Below, piece by piece: positions 17,195-26,604 of a stretch of DNA of 64,000 nucleotides. Below the pieces are notes generated by a model that was given only the letters and a program-made list of their open reading frames with translations, had not been told where the DNA came from and made no database searches. The stretch spans positions 1 to 64,000 of the forward strand of contig NZ_LIQF01000004.1 in the NCBI RefSeq assembly GCF_001418205.1, read 5' to 3'. Numbering within the stretch: position 1 is the stretch's first letter; every line of letters starts with the position of its first letter. The DNA is from Marinomonas fungiae (GTDB lineage: Bacteria > Pseudomonadota > Gammaproteobacteria > Pseudomonadales > Marinomonadaceae). Made by a program: the position numbers and the translations under genes.

Positions 17195-17239
17195 AATTGT
17201 TAACAAAAAATAAACAAGGCGACATGCATGAATATCGCC
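17195..17239 (-). terminator. Intrinsic terminator of the SpoU methyltransferase gene
   Basis: On the minus strand GGCGATAT and ATGTCGCC (plus coordinates 17218-17239) form an eight-pair stem with one G-U, followed by a T-rich run opposite the A-rich bases 17195-17217. It lies just after the gene ending at 17271. Confidence 0.7.
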
Positions 17240-17270
17240 CCCCGTTTTTATTCTTTACTGTTGAGCAGGT

Positions 17271-18005
17271 TTAGCGTTGACGCTCGTAGACGCTCAAATT
17301 GACCGCCGTGGCGAGGTTCAGGGATTCAATCAAGCCCACACCGGGAATAGTGAAGGCGTTGGCATTTAAACGGTCTAGCTGTTCACGGGGAACACCGCGA
17401 GCTTCATTACCAAAGATATAGCAGTCACATTGCTTAAACTCAGGCGCACTGAGCGGCGCACCTTGCATATCCAAGCAACCAATCGCCTGAAAGCGCTCGG
17501 GCAAACTGGTAATGTCTACATCCAATTCCATGGGCACATGAAACAAAGCCCCCATGCTGGAACGAATCACCTTAGGATTAAACGGATCCACACTGCCAGG
17601 GCTTAGCAACAAGCGAAAACCACCAAACCACGCTAAAGTACGTAAAATAGTGCCTAAATTGCCGGGATCTTGGATTTCATGCAGGTAAATCCCCGTCAGA
17701 GTGTCACCCTTTTCTGATGAGATAGCAGGCGAAATAGCCTCCATCGGCACCACCGCCAAGATGCCCTGTGGGCTCTTGGTGTCGGACATGCCTGCCATTT
17801 GCTTATTGCTAACTTCGATCTTTTCAAACGCGGTTGACCAATCGGCGTAGTCTGCCGTCACATAAAGCTTGGCGGCCTTTAACTTTGGGTTGTGCTTGGC
17901 AGCGTTTTCCAACTCCAGCACCAAATGCTCGCCCTCGACTAGGCAATGACCTAGCTCTTGGCGGTATTTCTTCTGGTGCAGCTTTTTGATTTGGTCAATT
18001 TTCAT
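17271..18005 (-). CDS. SpoU/TrmH-family RNA 2'-O-ribose methyltransferase
   Basis: A 244-residue SPOUT methyltransferase that moves a methyl group from S-adenosylmethionine to a ribose in rRNA or tRNA. The N-terminal substrate-binding part (HCLVEGEHLVLE) precedes the three SpoU motifs: DPGNLGTILRT (about 112-122), NPKVIRSSMGALFHVP and the knot-forming IPGVGLIESLNLATAVNLSVYE near the C-terminus, with FGNEARGV between. The exact modified base cannot be told from sequence. The gene starts four bases after the flavoprotein gene upstream, so they may form an operon. Confidence 0.88.
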   Translation of the reverse strand: MKIDQIKKLHQKKYRQELGHCLVEGEHLVLELENAAKHNPKLKAAKLYVTADYADWSTAFEKIEVSNKQMAGMSDTKSPQGILAVVPMEAISPAISSEKGDTLTGIYLHEIQDPGNLGTILRTLAWFGGFRLLLSPGSVDPFNPKVIRSSMGALFHVPMELDVDITSLPERFQAIGCLDMQGAPLSAPEFKQCDCYIFGNEARGVPREQLDRLNANAFTIPGVGLIESLNLATAVNLSVYERQR

Positions 18006-18008
18006 GGT

Positions 18009-19628
18009 TTAGGCACCTTGTTGCTGCAAAATGTCCAACGCGACAGCTTCGGCCACCTTGATACCATCGATACCAGCGGACAAAATGCCTCCCGCGTAAC
18101 CTGCTCCCTCACCTGCTGGATACAAACCTTGGGTGTTTAAACTCTGGTAGCTTTGGTTGTCACGGGTAATACGGATCGGCGATGAGGTACGGGTTTCGAT
18201 ACCGGTTAGGATGGCATCGTCACGGTCAAAGCCACGGATTTTCTTACCAAACGCTGGCAGCGCTTCACGTACCGCGTCGATGATAAAGTCTGGCAGTGCG
18301 TCCGCTAGGTCACACAACTGGATGCCCGGTTTGTACGACGGTTCCACTTCGCCCAATTTGGTCGACGCTTGGCCTTTGATAAAGTCACCCACCAACTGCG
18401 CTGGCGCTTTGTAGTCCGAGCCACCGAGTTTGTACGCCGCTTCTTCAAGACGCTCTTGCAGCTCCACACCCGCTAAGATGCCATCTGGGTAATCTTGCTC
18501 TGGATTAATGCCCACCACGATGCCGGAGTTGGCATTGCGCTCGTTACGAGAGTACTGACTCATACCGTTGGTCACCACGCGGCCTTCTTCTGAGGTCGCC
18601 GCCACGACGGTGCCGCCAGGGCACATACAGAAGCTGTATACCGCACGGCCATTTTTAGCATGGTGAATCAGTTTGTAATCCGCCGCGCCAAGCTCTGGAT
18701 GACCCGCGTATTTACCCAGACGCGCATGGTCGATCAACGACTGTGGGTGCTCGATACGAAAACCAATGGCAAATGGCTTCGGCTCAATAAAGACTTCTTT
18801 TTTGTGCAACATGCGGAAAGTATCGCGGGCACTGTGCCCCAGCGCCAATACCACGTGTTTGCTGTGCAATTCAGAACCATCAGCTAGCACGACACCCGTC
18901 ACTTTTTGATCTTCCAGCAATAGGTCTGTGACTTTTGCTTCAAAGCGAATCTCGCCGCCCAGCTCAATGATCTCTTCACGCATCTTCGCTACCACGCCTG
19001 TTAGACGGAAAGTACCGATATGCGGCTTGCTGACGTACATGATTTCTTCTGGCGCGCCAGCGCGAACAAACTCGCTCATCACTTTGCGGCCGTAGAACTT
19101 AGGATCTTTAACTTGGCTGTACAATTTGCCGTCCGAGAACAACCCCGCACCGCCTTCACCGAACTGTACGTTGGACTCGGTATCGAGCTTTTTCTGACGC
19201 CATAGCGCCCAGGTATCTTTGGTACGTTGACGCACGTTACGACCACGTTCTAAGACGATCGGTTTAAAACCCATTTGCGCAAGCGTCAATGCCGCGAACA
19301 AACCACAAGGACCAAAACCTACAACAATCGGACGCTCCGTTAGGTTAGCTGGCGCCGTGGCTACCGGATGGTATTCAATATCCGGAGCCGCTTTCACATG
19401 TACATCGTCTGCAAAACGCGCCAAGACCGCTTCATCATTGCTGGTAGTTAGGTGAATGATGTATACGAAGGTGATTTCAGTATTCTTCTTACGCGCATCG
19501 TAGCTGCGTTTGAACACAAAGAAATCCAACAACTCTTCGTCCACAAGGTTAAGGCGTTTGATAATCGCCCCACGCAGTGCGTCTTCTGGATGGTCTAGGG
19601 GTAACGAAAGTTCTGATAAACGAATCAT
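18009..19628 (-). CDS. FAD-dependent oxidoreductase
   Basis: A 539-residue flavoprotein of the NAD(P)/FAD-dependent oxidoreductase (BFD-less, HI0933/YtfP-like) type. The nucleotide-binding signature VGFGPCGLFAALTLAQMGF lies about 100 residues in, after an N-terminal helper domain; VVLALGHSARDTF and GLYPAGEGAGYAGGILSA near the C-terminus complete the FAD fold. Substrate unknown. An ATG 24 codons earlier would overlap the divergent LysR gene; the start used has AGGA upstream and begins MIRLSEL, which looks like the family. Likely cotranscribed with the downstream methyltransferase gene. Confidence 0.85.
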   Translation of the reverse strand: MIRLSELSLPLDHPEDALRGAIIKRLNLVDEELLDFFVFKRSYDARKKNTEITFVYIIHLTTSNDEAVLARFADDVHVKAAPDIEYHPVATAPANLTERPIVVGFGPCGLFAALTLAQMGFKPIVLERGRNVRQRTKDTWALWRQKKLDTESNVQFGEGGAGLFSDGKLYSQVKDPKFYGRKVMSEFVRAGAPEEIMYVSKPHIGTFRLTGVVAKMREEIIELGGEIRFEAKVTDLLLEDQKVTGVVLADGSELHSKHVVLALGHSARDTFRMLHKKEVFIEPKPFAIGFRIEHPQSLIDHARLGKYAGHPELGAADYKLIHHAKNGRAVYSFCMCPGGTVVAATSEEGRVVTNGMSQYSRNERNANSGIVVGINPEQDYPDGILAGVELQERLEEAAYKLGGSDYKAPAQLVGDFIKGQASTKLGEVEPSYKPGIQLCDLADALPDFIIDAVREALPAFGKKIRGFDRDDAILTGIETRTSSPIRITRDNQSYQSLNTQGLYPAGEGAGYAGGILSAGIDGIKVAEAVALDILQQQGA

Positions 19629-19767
19629 GGAAAGGTCCTGGCCGATTGACTCGGCAAAAGATAGCCTGAGAAGATGATATGAACAGCGCATTATACGCAT
19701 GCCTTGTTTACAAGTCAGTCAGAAGCGTTCGCTAGCCACGAAAAACTGTTATGTTAAACGCTTTCTA

Positions 19768-20727
19768 ATGTGTCGTGAGAATCCGCCAGTGCAGAAAACT
19801 ATTAATCTAAACCTGTTGCGATCATTAAAAGTCTTATTAGAAGAATGCCATGTCAGTCATGCTGCACAGCGTTTAAACCTGACCCAGTCTGCCGTTAGCC
19901 GACATTTGAGTACTCTAAGAGAGATGTTTGCTGATCCGCTATTGGTTCGCGATGGTAACTTGCTGATTCCGACACCTAAGGCGCTGCTATTGCAGAAAAA
20001 GCTAGAGAGTTGGTTTGTCGAGCTGGATGACATGATGAGCAACGAGGTCTTTGAACCCAGCCTCTGGCATGGGGAATTCGTCTTATCCTCTAGCGATTAC
20101 GTCGCCCAATATATCTTGCCTGAAATCATTCGCGAGCTGATGCAAGAAGCCCCGCACGTCACTCTCACCTATCGGCTCTGGCAACCCGACTTAATCCATC
20201 AATTACACAATGAAGGTATTCACCTAGCGTCTAGTATGTCGTTGGAAGCACCCAAAGGGCTTTCCTCTATCCAAATTGGCGAAGATCATTCCGTCTGTTT
20301 AATGGGCGCCCACCATCCCTTGGCCTCCTCTGAGACCATTTCCGTGCAAGAATTACTGCACTACCCACACATCAAGATTGTTGGCGGCGGTGATAAAGAC
20401 GGGCTATTTGAGACGGCATTAAATGCGCTGGGGCAACAAAGACATATTGCACTGCATGTGCCGTTCTTCTTTGCTGCCGCACAAGCTCTTTGTCAAAACG
20501 ACCTGTTGTTGGTGACGCCTGAGCACATCGCGCATCACCTATCGGAGCGTTATGAACTGACCTATCGAGCGCTGCCGTTCACCACCCCCAAACATAAGTA
20601 CTGGCTCACTTGGCATAGCAAATACGACTTAGACCCATCTCATATTTGGGCTAGAAGCATGATTGAGGCCATCATGAAGCGCGTAAAAGGCTCCGTTGCT
20701 TATGAAGCTGAATCATACCCATCTTGA
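19768..20727 (+). CDS. LysR-family transcriptional regulator
   Basis: A 319-residue LysR regulator with an N-terminal winged helix-turn-helix (HVSHAAQRLNLTQSAVSRHLSTLRE) and a C-terminal substrate-binding domain containing LSSSDYVAQYILPEII. The profile is close to the NodD/SyrM-like branch. Upstream in-frame ATG codons exist; the one at 19768 or a GTG seven codons on are more plausible than the earliest, which lies in the divergent promoter region. It may control the divergent flavoprotein gene or the following LysE gene; nothing in the sequence decides this. Confidence 0.88.
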   Translation: MCRENPPVQKTINLNLLRSLKVLLEECHVSHAAQRLNLTQSAVSRHLSTLREMFADPLLVRDGNLLIPTPKALLLQKKLESWFVELDDMMSNEVFEPSLWHGEFVLSSSDYVAQYILPEIIRELMQEAPHVTLTYRLWQPDLIHQLHNEGIHLASSMSLEAPKGLSSIQIGEDHSVCLMGAHHPLASSETISVQELLHYPHIKIVGGGDKDGLFETALNALGQQRHIALHVPFFFAAAQALCQNDLLLVTPEHIAHHLSERYELTYRALPFTTPKHKYWLTWHSKYDLDPSHIWARSMIEAIMKRVKGSVAYEAESYPS

Positions 20728-20792
20728 TAAATCATGATTTCATATAATATCGATGCCTTGCTACAGTGCTTGGCATTCGATAGGAGAACATC

Positions 20793-21407
20793 ATGACACT
20801 GACACTTTGGCTTTCTTTATTAGCGATTTGTTTATTGGGCGCCATGTCACCGGGGCCAAGTCTGGTAATGGTCACCAAACACAGCTTAGCGGGTGGCAAG
20901 GCAAATGGTTTAGCTGCCGCGTGGGCGCATGCTTTTGGTATTGGGGTGTACGCGTTTATTTCCATGGTCGGGTTAGCGGTGATTTTTCACCAATTGCCTT
21001 GGCTGTATCAGATCATCAGTTACGCAGGCGCGGCCTATTTGATTTATCTTGGCGTCAATGCCATCCGCTCTAAAGGCGGCATCGCGGCCAAACTGGAAGC
21101 AGGCCAAACCATGTCGGTCTGGCAATCCGCCAAAGAAGGCCTGCTGATTTCACTGCTCAGTCCTAAGATTGCGTTATTTTTCGCCGCACTCTTTAGCCCA
21201 TTTGTGGCTTCAGTAGATTCGATTGATGGCAAAATGCTGATGGTCATGACGCCTTTTATCGTCGATGGCTTGTGGTACACCTTGATTACGTTAATGCTTT
21301 CAAATCAACGTCTTCTCAGTGGCTTGCGAAAAAAAGCCGTCGTTATAGATCGTCTTTCTGGGCTGATTTTAGTGGCCTTGGCAGGCAAGATTATCTTATC
21401 GGCTTAG
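20793..21407 (+). CDS. LysE/RhtB-family amino acid exporter
   Basis: A 204-residue inner-membrane protein with about six hydrophobic segments and the family signature GAMSPGPSLVMVTKHSLAGG at residues 15-34. The family exports amino acids such as lysine, threonine or homoserine lactone. AGGAG precedes the ATG and a TATAAT at 20743-20748 may be its -10. The neighbouring LysR gene on the same strand, 65 bases upstream, could be its regulator, a frequent arrangement, but the substrate is not predictable. Confidence 0.88.
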   Translation: MTLTLWLSLLAICLLGAMSPGPSLVMVTKHSLAGGKANGLAAAWAHAFGIGVYAFISMVGLAVIFHQLPWLYQIISYAGAAYLIYLGVNAIRSKGGIAAKLEAGQTMSVWQSAKEGLLISLLSPKIALFFAALFSPFVASVDSIDGKMLMVMTPFIVDGLWYTLITLMLSNQRLLSGLRKKAVVIDRLSGLILVALAGKIILSA

Positions 21408-21491
21408 CAGTTATCGCGAACTTGCTTCCTTTGCTGATTCGCTGGCAGCGGTTACAATAGCGTTTTTATTCAATCCGGTAGCGAAATCACC

Positions 21492-22112
21492 ATGGCTCGA
21501 TCAAAAAGCAGTAACCGTTGGCTCGAAGAGCACATCAACGACCCGTACGTTAAAAAGGCACAAGTAGACGGTTACCGTTCCCGCGCTAGCTATAAATTGT
21601 TAACGCTGAACGAAAAAGACAAGCTGATCAAGCCAGGTAATCTCGTGTTGGATTTGGGCTCTGCTCCGGGCGGCTGGTCGCAAGTTGCGTCTAAACTGGT
21701 GGGCGAGAAAGGCAAGGTGATCGCGTCGGACATTCTGCCAATGGACTCCATCGCAGGCGTGGAATTTATTCAAGGTGACTTTACCGAACAGGACGTGTTT
21801 GACCAGATTATGACCGCCGTAAACGGTGCCCCTGTGGATGTGGTGATTTCCGATATGGCGCCAAATCTCAGCGGTGTTTCCGCCGTTGACCAAGCGTCTT
21901 CTATGTATTTGGTGGAGTTGGCCTTGGACATGGCGATTCAAACTCTAAAGCCAAAAGGTTTGTTCGCGGTGAAAGTCTTCCACGGTGAAGGCTACGAAGC
22001 ATATGTGAAAATGGTACGCGAACACTTTGATACCGTTGTCGTACGTAAACCCGACTCGTCACGCGCTCGTTCTCGCGAAGTGTACCTTGTTGGCCGCGGC
22101 TTCAAAGGCTAA
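21492..22112 (+). CDS. rlmE: 23S rRNA (uridine-2552 2'-O) methyltransferase RlmE
   Basis: A 206-residue RlmE/FtsJ enzyme that methylates U2552 in the ribosomal A-loop. The SAM-binding motif [12 protein letters not shown] is at about residues 51-62, SDMAPNLSG is near 118-126 and the K-D-K-E catalytic set is retained ([10 protein letters not shown] in [13 protein letters not shown]). Length and sequence match the family throughout. In many gammaproteobacteria ftsH follows; here it is followed by rluF after four bases, so the usual neighbour is missing. Confidence 0.96.
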   Translation: MARSKSSNRWLEEHINDPYVKKAQVDGYRSRASYKLLTLNEKDKLIKPGNLVLDLGSAPGGWSQVASKLVGEKGKVIASDILPMDSIAGVEFIQGDFTEQDVFDQIMTAVNGAPVDVVISDMAPNLSGVSAVDQASSMYLVELALDMAIQTLKPKGLFAVKVFHGEGYEAYVKMVREHFDTVVVRKPDSSRARSREVYLVGRGFKG

Positions 22113-22116
22113 TCCC

Positions 22117-23187
22117 ATGGACTTAAAAACCTCCATTCGTCTCAACAAATACATCAGTGAAAGTGGTCTTTGCTCCCGTCGCGAGGCTGACCGTTTTATT
22201 GAGCAAGGCAGTGTTTACATTAACGGTAAACGCGCAGGCATTGGCGATCAGGTCACACCTGGCGACTTGGTTAAAGTGAACGGTCAAACCATCGACCCGA
22301 TGGAAGCCGAAGATCTGATCTTTATCGCGGTGAACAAGCCTGTTGGCATTGTCAGCACCACTGAGTCGAGCGAACCGAACAACATCGTTAGCTTCGTCAA
22401 ACACGGCGCGCGCATCTTCCCCATTGGTCGTTTGGATAAAGACTCACAAGGCCTGATCTTTATGACCAACAACGGCGACTTGGTCAATAAGATCCTGCGT
22501 GCGTCAAACAACCACGAGAAAGAATACTTGGTGACGGTCAATAAGCCGATCACCGATGCCTTTATCGAGGGTATGAGCAACGGTGTGCCGATCTTGGGAC
22601 AAATGACCAAGAAATGTAAGGTGCACAAAGAATCAACCTTTGTCTTTAACATCACCTTGGTACAGGGCTTGAACCGTCAAATTCGCCGCATGGCGGAGCA
22701 CTTTGGCTACGAAGTGGTACAGCTGGAACGTATTCGCATTATGAACGTTTCCCTCAAGGGCCTAGCCTTGGGCGACTGGCGCGACTTAACGCCCAAAGAG
22801 ATCAATGCCATTGCCGAAATGACCAAAGACTCAGACGGCAATGCGGCACCAAAAGCTTCTAACCCACGTAAACCGAAACCTCGTCCACAAGGCCAAGGCA
22901 AAGGTAATCGCGACGGCAAGCCTCGTGTGGGCGCAGGCGGTGGCCAAGGTCGTCCAGCCCATGGCAAAGCGCCAACCGGTGGACGTGGCAAACCGGCTAA
23001 CGGTCGCGGTACACCCGCACAAGGCAAGCCAAATGGCAAAGGCGGTAAACCGCAAGGAAACGGTGGTAAGCCAGCACCCGCTGGAAAAGGCGGTACGGGA
23101 CGCAGTAAGCCAATGCCAGCAGGCAAAGGTAATGCGGGCGCAGGTCGCGGAAAACCCACCACTAACAAAGGCGGACGTAGCCGCTAA
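22117..23187 (+). CDS. rluF: 23S rRNA pseudouridine synthase RluF with long basic tail
   Basis: A 356-residue RsuA/RluF-type pseudouridine synthase. An S4 RNA-binding domain ([20 protein letters not shown]) opens the protein, and the catalytic loop [10 protein letters not shown] with its aspartate is near residue 107. The reference E. coli RluF ends after about 290 residues; here the conserved fold ends near 240 and the rest is a glycine-, lysine-, proline- and arginine-rich, repeat-like tail, probably disordered and RNA-binding. The ATG at 22117 is chosen because earlier frames overlap rlmE. Modification site (U2604 in E. coli) is inferred. Confidence 0.9.
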   Translation: MDLKTSIRLNKYISESGLCSRREADRFIEQGSVYINGKRAGIGDQVTPGDLVKVNGQTIDPMEAEDLIFIAVNKPVGIVSTTESSEPNNIVSFVKHGARIFPIGRLDKDSQGLIFMTNNGDLVNKILRASNNHEKEYLVTVNKPITDAFIEGMSNGVPILGQMTKKCKVHKESTFVFNITLVQGLNRQIRRMAEHFGYEVVQLERIRIMNVSLKGLALGDWRDLTPKEINAIAEMTKDSDGNAAPKASNPRKPKPRPQGQGKGNRDGKPRVGAGGGQGRPAHGKAPTGGRGKPANGRGTPAQGKPNGKGGKPQGNGGKPAPAGKGGTGRSKPMPAGKGNAGAGRGKPTTNKGGRSR

Positions 23188-23201
23188 GCATTAGCGGCTA
23201 C
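23177..23201. terminator. Perfect hairpin at the end of rluF
   Basis: GTAGCCGCTAA (23177-23187) and TTAGCGGCTAC (23191-23201) pair over 11 bp around GCA, including the rluF stop codon. There is no T-run, so it may stabilise mRNA ends or be a Rho-assisted barrier between convergent genes. Confidence 0.5.
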
Positions 23202-23216
23202 CATACCTAGAGCCAA

Positions 23217-24218
23217 CTACTGAACTTGGTAAAACGCTTTGTACCAGTCGACAAAGCGTTGAATGCCCTCTTTCACCGCCACGCTTGGGGTGAAATCAAT
23301 CGCTTTAAATAAGTCTTCCGTGTCAGCAAAGGTGGTGTACACATCACCCGCCTGCATCGGCAAGAAGTTTTTCTTCGCTTCTACTCCCAAGGAGTTTTCC
23401 AAGGCTTCGACCATATCCATCAGCTTTACCGGACTGCCGTGACCGATATTAAACACACGGTAAGGCGCTGTGGCACTGACATTCGGCGTATTAGTTTCGT
23501 TGTCTTGCGCCGTTGGGATGACATCCTGAATGCGCACCACCGCTTCAACGATATCGTCGATAAAGGTGAAATCACGCTGCATATCGCCATGGTTATAGAT
23601 GTCGATGCTTTGCCCTGACAGGATCGCCTTGGCGAATTTAAACAGCGCCATATCTGGACGTCCCCAAGGACCATAAACCGTAAAGAAGCGCAAGCCAGTG
23701 GCCGGCAGTTGGTACAGGTGCGAGTACGAGTGCGCCATCAGCTCATTGGACTTTTTCGTCGCCGCGTACAAGGAAATCGGATGGTCCACATTGTCTTCGG
23801 TAGAGAACGGAATACGCTTATTCAAACCGTAAACTGAGCTGGAAGACGCGTACACCAGATGCTCAATCTTATGATGGCGGCAACACTCTAGAATCGACAA
23901 AAAGCCGGACAAATTACTGGCACCGTAGGCCATGGGATTATCAATCGAATAACGCACCCCAGCTTGCGCCGCCAAGTGAATCACACGATCAAATTGCTCC
24001 TCTTGAAACAAAGCATTGAGGCCATCGTAGTCTTCAATACTGCGCGTATGAAAACTAAAGTTGTCGTGGGCAAAGTGCTCTAAACGCGCCTGTTTTAAGC
24101 TAACATCGTAGTAGTCGTTCAGGTTATCCACGCCTACAACCGTATGACCCGCTTCGCACAAACGCTGCGCGACAAAACTACCGATAAAACCAGCGGCACC
24201 CGTTACTAGAAATTTCAT
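23217..24218 (-). CDS. UDP-glucuronate 4-epimerase-type NAD-dependent epimerase
   Basis: A 333-residue short-chain epimerase of the CapI/LpsL/WbnF group that interconverts UDP-glucuronate and UDP-galacturonate. The Rossmann GAAGFIG motif is at residues 7-13, followed by DNLNDYYDV (31-39), typical of this group; the active-site pair YAATKKSNE (Y and K) is near residue 150. Its start overlaps the upstream GT39 gene by four bases. In the operon it would provide the uronic-acid donor for the two glycosyltransferases. The substrate is inferred from family resemblance. Confidence 0.85.
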   Translation of the reverse strand: MKFLVTGAAGFIGSFVAQRLCEAGHTVVGVDNLNDYYDVSLKQARLEHFAHDNFSFHTRSIEDYDGLNALFQEEQFDRVIHLAAQAGVRYSIDNPMAYGASNLSGFLSILECCRHHKIEHLVYASSSSVYGLNKRIPFSTEDNVDHPISLYAATKKSNELMAHSYSHLYQLPATGLRFFTVYGPWGRPDMALFKFAKAILSGQSIDIYNHGDMQRDFTFIDDIVEAVVRIQDVIPTAQDNETNTPNVSATAPYRVFNIGHGSPVKLMDMVEALENSLGVEAKKNFLPMQAGDVYTTFADTEDLFKAIDFTPSVAVKEGIQRFVDWYKAFYQVQ

Positions 24219-25933
24219 AACACACGATCCTTAGAAAACGGCATCTGATAACGTTTCAGCGCCTTAGGCGGTGCACACTCAGCGAGCATGTCAGCGCGGT
24301 CTAACAGTAGCCACTCACCACCATGACCAATACCCATCAATTCACCACCACTGATGTCAAAACACGGCGTTGGTTCTTCTTTAGGTACAAACAAATAACG
24401 ATTGGGCTGCTCTTGCATCCACAACCAAGCATTGCGATATTGCTCTGCTTGCGGCGCAAGATAACTAAAATGCGTTAGCGGAATAGGCGAAAACAATAAG
24501 AACTGCTCTTTGAACTTCACTAAGCCTAACTCAGCCTCAGGGCCAATGCGCTCTGCGCTATCCGCCATGATTTTTTGCGCACCGGCACGCACCGGCTCCA
24601 TCACCACATAGCCCCAAGTGCTAAACAGTAACCAAGTGGCGGCCATCACCGCACCAAACACTTGTAAAGCCGGTGCACGGCGTTGCCATAGCAAAATCAC
24701 CAACCAAGCCACACCGGATCCAGCAAAGAACAGCGCTACTGTCATTGGGCTGACCACGCCATCAAGATGCTCCACTAGGGACTTCTTGCCTGCTAACAAC
24801 ATACCGGACGCCACAAATAACAGCACGGGCACCAACCAAAGCAGCGCCTTAATCACCCGTTGAAGCCAACGCTCAGGCGATTGCTGCGCCAACCAAGGCG
24901 CCATCAATAACGCCAACATCGGCACCGCGGGCAAGATGTACACACCACGTTTACCAGGGCTCCAGCTAAAGAAGAACACCACCAAGGCCACCCAAGCAAA
25001 CAACACCAGAGCAATACGGTGACGCACTAGGAAACGCCAGAAACTGCGGCTTAACAACATAAACGACAGCGGAAACCACAAAGACGGAATCGCCTCCACC
25101 AAGTAATACCACCACGGCAAAATATGGTGCCAAGCGTTGGCATAACGCTCTCCGGTTTGCTTAAACATAATGTTGTCACGGTAAGCGATAAAATCAGGAT
25201 TACCACTGCTGTCCGCCAAATACAACATCGGAACCAACCAACACAGCACCGCCAACAGCATAAAGCCAAGGGTTAATAGCGGTTCCCAAAGCATGCGCCA
25301 TGAACCGCGACGGTTTTGCCACGCTTGCTGGCTATACACAGGGATAAAGAACAGAATCGGCAGGAATCCAACCCCTTTGGTAATGATGCCCACGCCCATA
25401 AAGAAGCCCGAGACACACAACCAGCGTAAGTCTGACTTGACGTAGAAATGGCGAATCAAACCGTACATAGCCACCGTGATCCAACAAGCCACCATGGCAT
25501 CAATCTGTGCGGTTTTCGCTTGTAGCGTAAATTGCGGCACCAACAGCAATAACAGCCCCGCCACACGTGCCGTACGCACATTCCAAAGTTTGGCCGCGAT
25601 ATCATAGACACAGACGAGCGTTAACAAGGAGGCTAAGGCATTCGGCAACAAAAACGCTACCTTCATATTACCTGTGAGCCAATAGAACAAAGCAATCGCC
25701 CACATAAATACGGGCGGCTTGTCTGGGTACAGTTCGCCACCTCGGATTGGAAAAAACCAATTGCCCGAAGTCACCATCTCACGGGCAACTTCCGCAAAGC
25801 GTGGCTCATCCGCCGGCCAAGGTGAACGCAAGCCAATCCCCGCAAAGATGATGACAAAGGCAATCAATAACAACACAGCGAGCACTTTGCCGTAATCATC
25901 ACTCATCAAGCGTTCGTACAAACGTGAGAACAT
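24215..25933 (-). CDS. GT39/ArnT-like polyprenyl-phosphate glycosyltransferase
   Basis: A 572-residue inner-membrane protein of the PMT/ArnT (GT39/GT83) type. Such enzymes move a sugar from undecaprenyl-phosphate to lipid A or another acceptor on the periplasmic face. It has about 12 hydrophobic segments and the early loop LRSPWPADEPRFAEVAREM, whose acidic residues match the ArnT catalytic loop, then GNWFFPIRGGELYPDKPP. The C-terminal soluble part holds no recognisable second domain. It overlaps the epimerase gene by four bases and follows the TVP38 gene by four. The transferred sugar is probably a uronic acid or derivative, inferred from the operon. Confidence 0.86.
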   Translation of the reverse strand: MFSRLYERLMSDDYGKVLAVLLLIAFVIIFAGIGLRSPWPADEPRFAEVAREMVTSGNWFFPIRGGELYPDKPPVFMWAIALFYWLTGNMKVAFLLPNALASLLTLVCVYDIAAKLWNVRTARVAGLLLLLVPQFTLQAKTAQIDAMVACWITVAMYGLIRHFYVKSDLRWLCVSGFFMGVGIITKGVGFLPILFFIPVYSQQAWQNRRGSWRMLWEPLLTLGFMLLAVLCWLVPMLYLADSSGNPDFIAYRDNIMFKQTGERYANAWHHILPWWYYLVEAIPSLWFPLSFMLLSRSFWRFLVRHRIALVLFAWVALVVFFFSWSPGKRGVYILPAVPMLALLMAPWLAQQSPERWLQRVIKALLWLVPVLLFVASGMLLAGKKSLVEHLDGVVSPMTVALFFAGSGVAWLVILLWQRRAPALQVFGAVMAATWLLFSTWGYVVMEPVRAGAQKIMADSAERIGPEAELGLVKFKEQFLLFSPIPLTHFSYLAPQAEQYRNAWLWMQEQPNRYLFVPKEEPTPCFDISGGELMGIGHGGEWLLLDRADMLAECAPPKALKRYQMPFSKDRVL

Positions 25934-25937
25934 GGGT

Positions 25938-26600
25938 TTACTCTCCTATGGCGATCACACCAGCATGTTGTTTTTTATATTGGCGATACAAATGACGGGT
26001 TAACACCAGACTGAAAATACCCAGAATAATACTGACAATCAGCTGCCATTCGTTGGCGGAGCCAACACCCGATCCCGCTAAGGCGAAAATCAATGTCTGA
26101 GGCAAATAGCCCAATGCCGAAGCCGTGATAAAGGCCATCATCGGCACACCTGCCATACCAGACAAAAGATTGGTAATGACATTACTGCCGACTGGAAAAA
26201 TGCGCGCCAGTAGTACTTTGGAAAACGGCTGCACCGCAACAAAATCGCGGAAGCGTTGATAACGTTGGCTAAAATAGCGGAGCAAAGTTTGCTTGAGAAT
26301 GAAATGCGCCAGCACATAAACCAACACGGCACTCAGCAAAGTACACAAGAGCGCGTACAAAGTGCCGTTCAGTCCGCCAAAGGTAAAACCAAAAGTAAAG
26401 GCAATCAGCTGTCTTGGTGCGCCAACGGCGGTAAACAACACCGCACAAGCCAGCAACAGCAGTTGACCTTGGATACCATGAGTTGAAACGTAGGTTGCGA
26501 TCCAATCCTTGTCCGCAATGTGCTGCCAGATCTCGTTATTGGATTGGCTATAGGCCAATACCGCGAGCGCCAGCAGCAAAACGATTTTAATAATTTTCAT
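25938..26600 (-). CDS. TVP38/TMEM64 (DedA-like) membrane protein
   Basis: A 220-residue polytopic membrane protein of the TVP38/VTT family, related to DedA proteins. Recent work links DedA-type proteins to flipping of undecaprenyl phosphate and lipids. Family-like segments are FTAVGAPRQLIAFTFGFTFG (about 57-76) and LLARIFPVGSNVITNLLSGM (about 130-149). Its position between a GT2 and a GT39 gene fits a role in recycling or flipping the lipid-linked sugar; this is inference from context. Confidence 0.85.
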   Translation of the reverse strand: MKIIKIVLLLALAVLAYSQSNNEIWQHIADKDWIATYVSTHGIQGQLLLLACAVLFTAVGAPRQLIAFTFGFTFGGLNGTLYALLCTLLSAVLVYVLAHFILKQTLLRYFSQRYQRFRDFVAVQPFSKVLLARIFPVGSNVITNLLSGMAGVPMMAFITASALGYLPQTLIFALAGSGVGSANEWQLIVSIILGIFSLVLTRHLYRQYKKQHAGVIAIGE

Positions 26601-26604
26601 GCAC

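Noticed and set aside
22707-23168. Long minus-strand proline- and alanine-rich open frame opposite the rluF tail
   Set aside because: It is the antisense shadow of the low-complexity tail; no ribosome site or family similarity.
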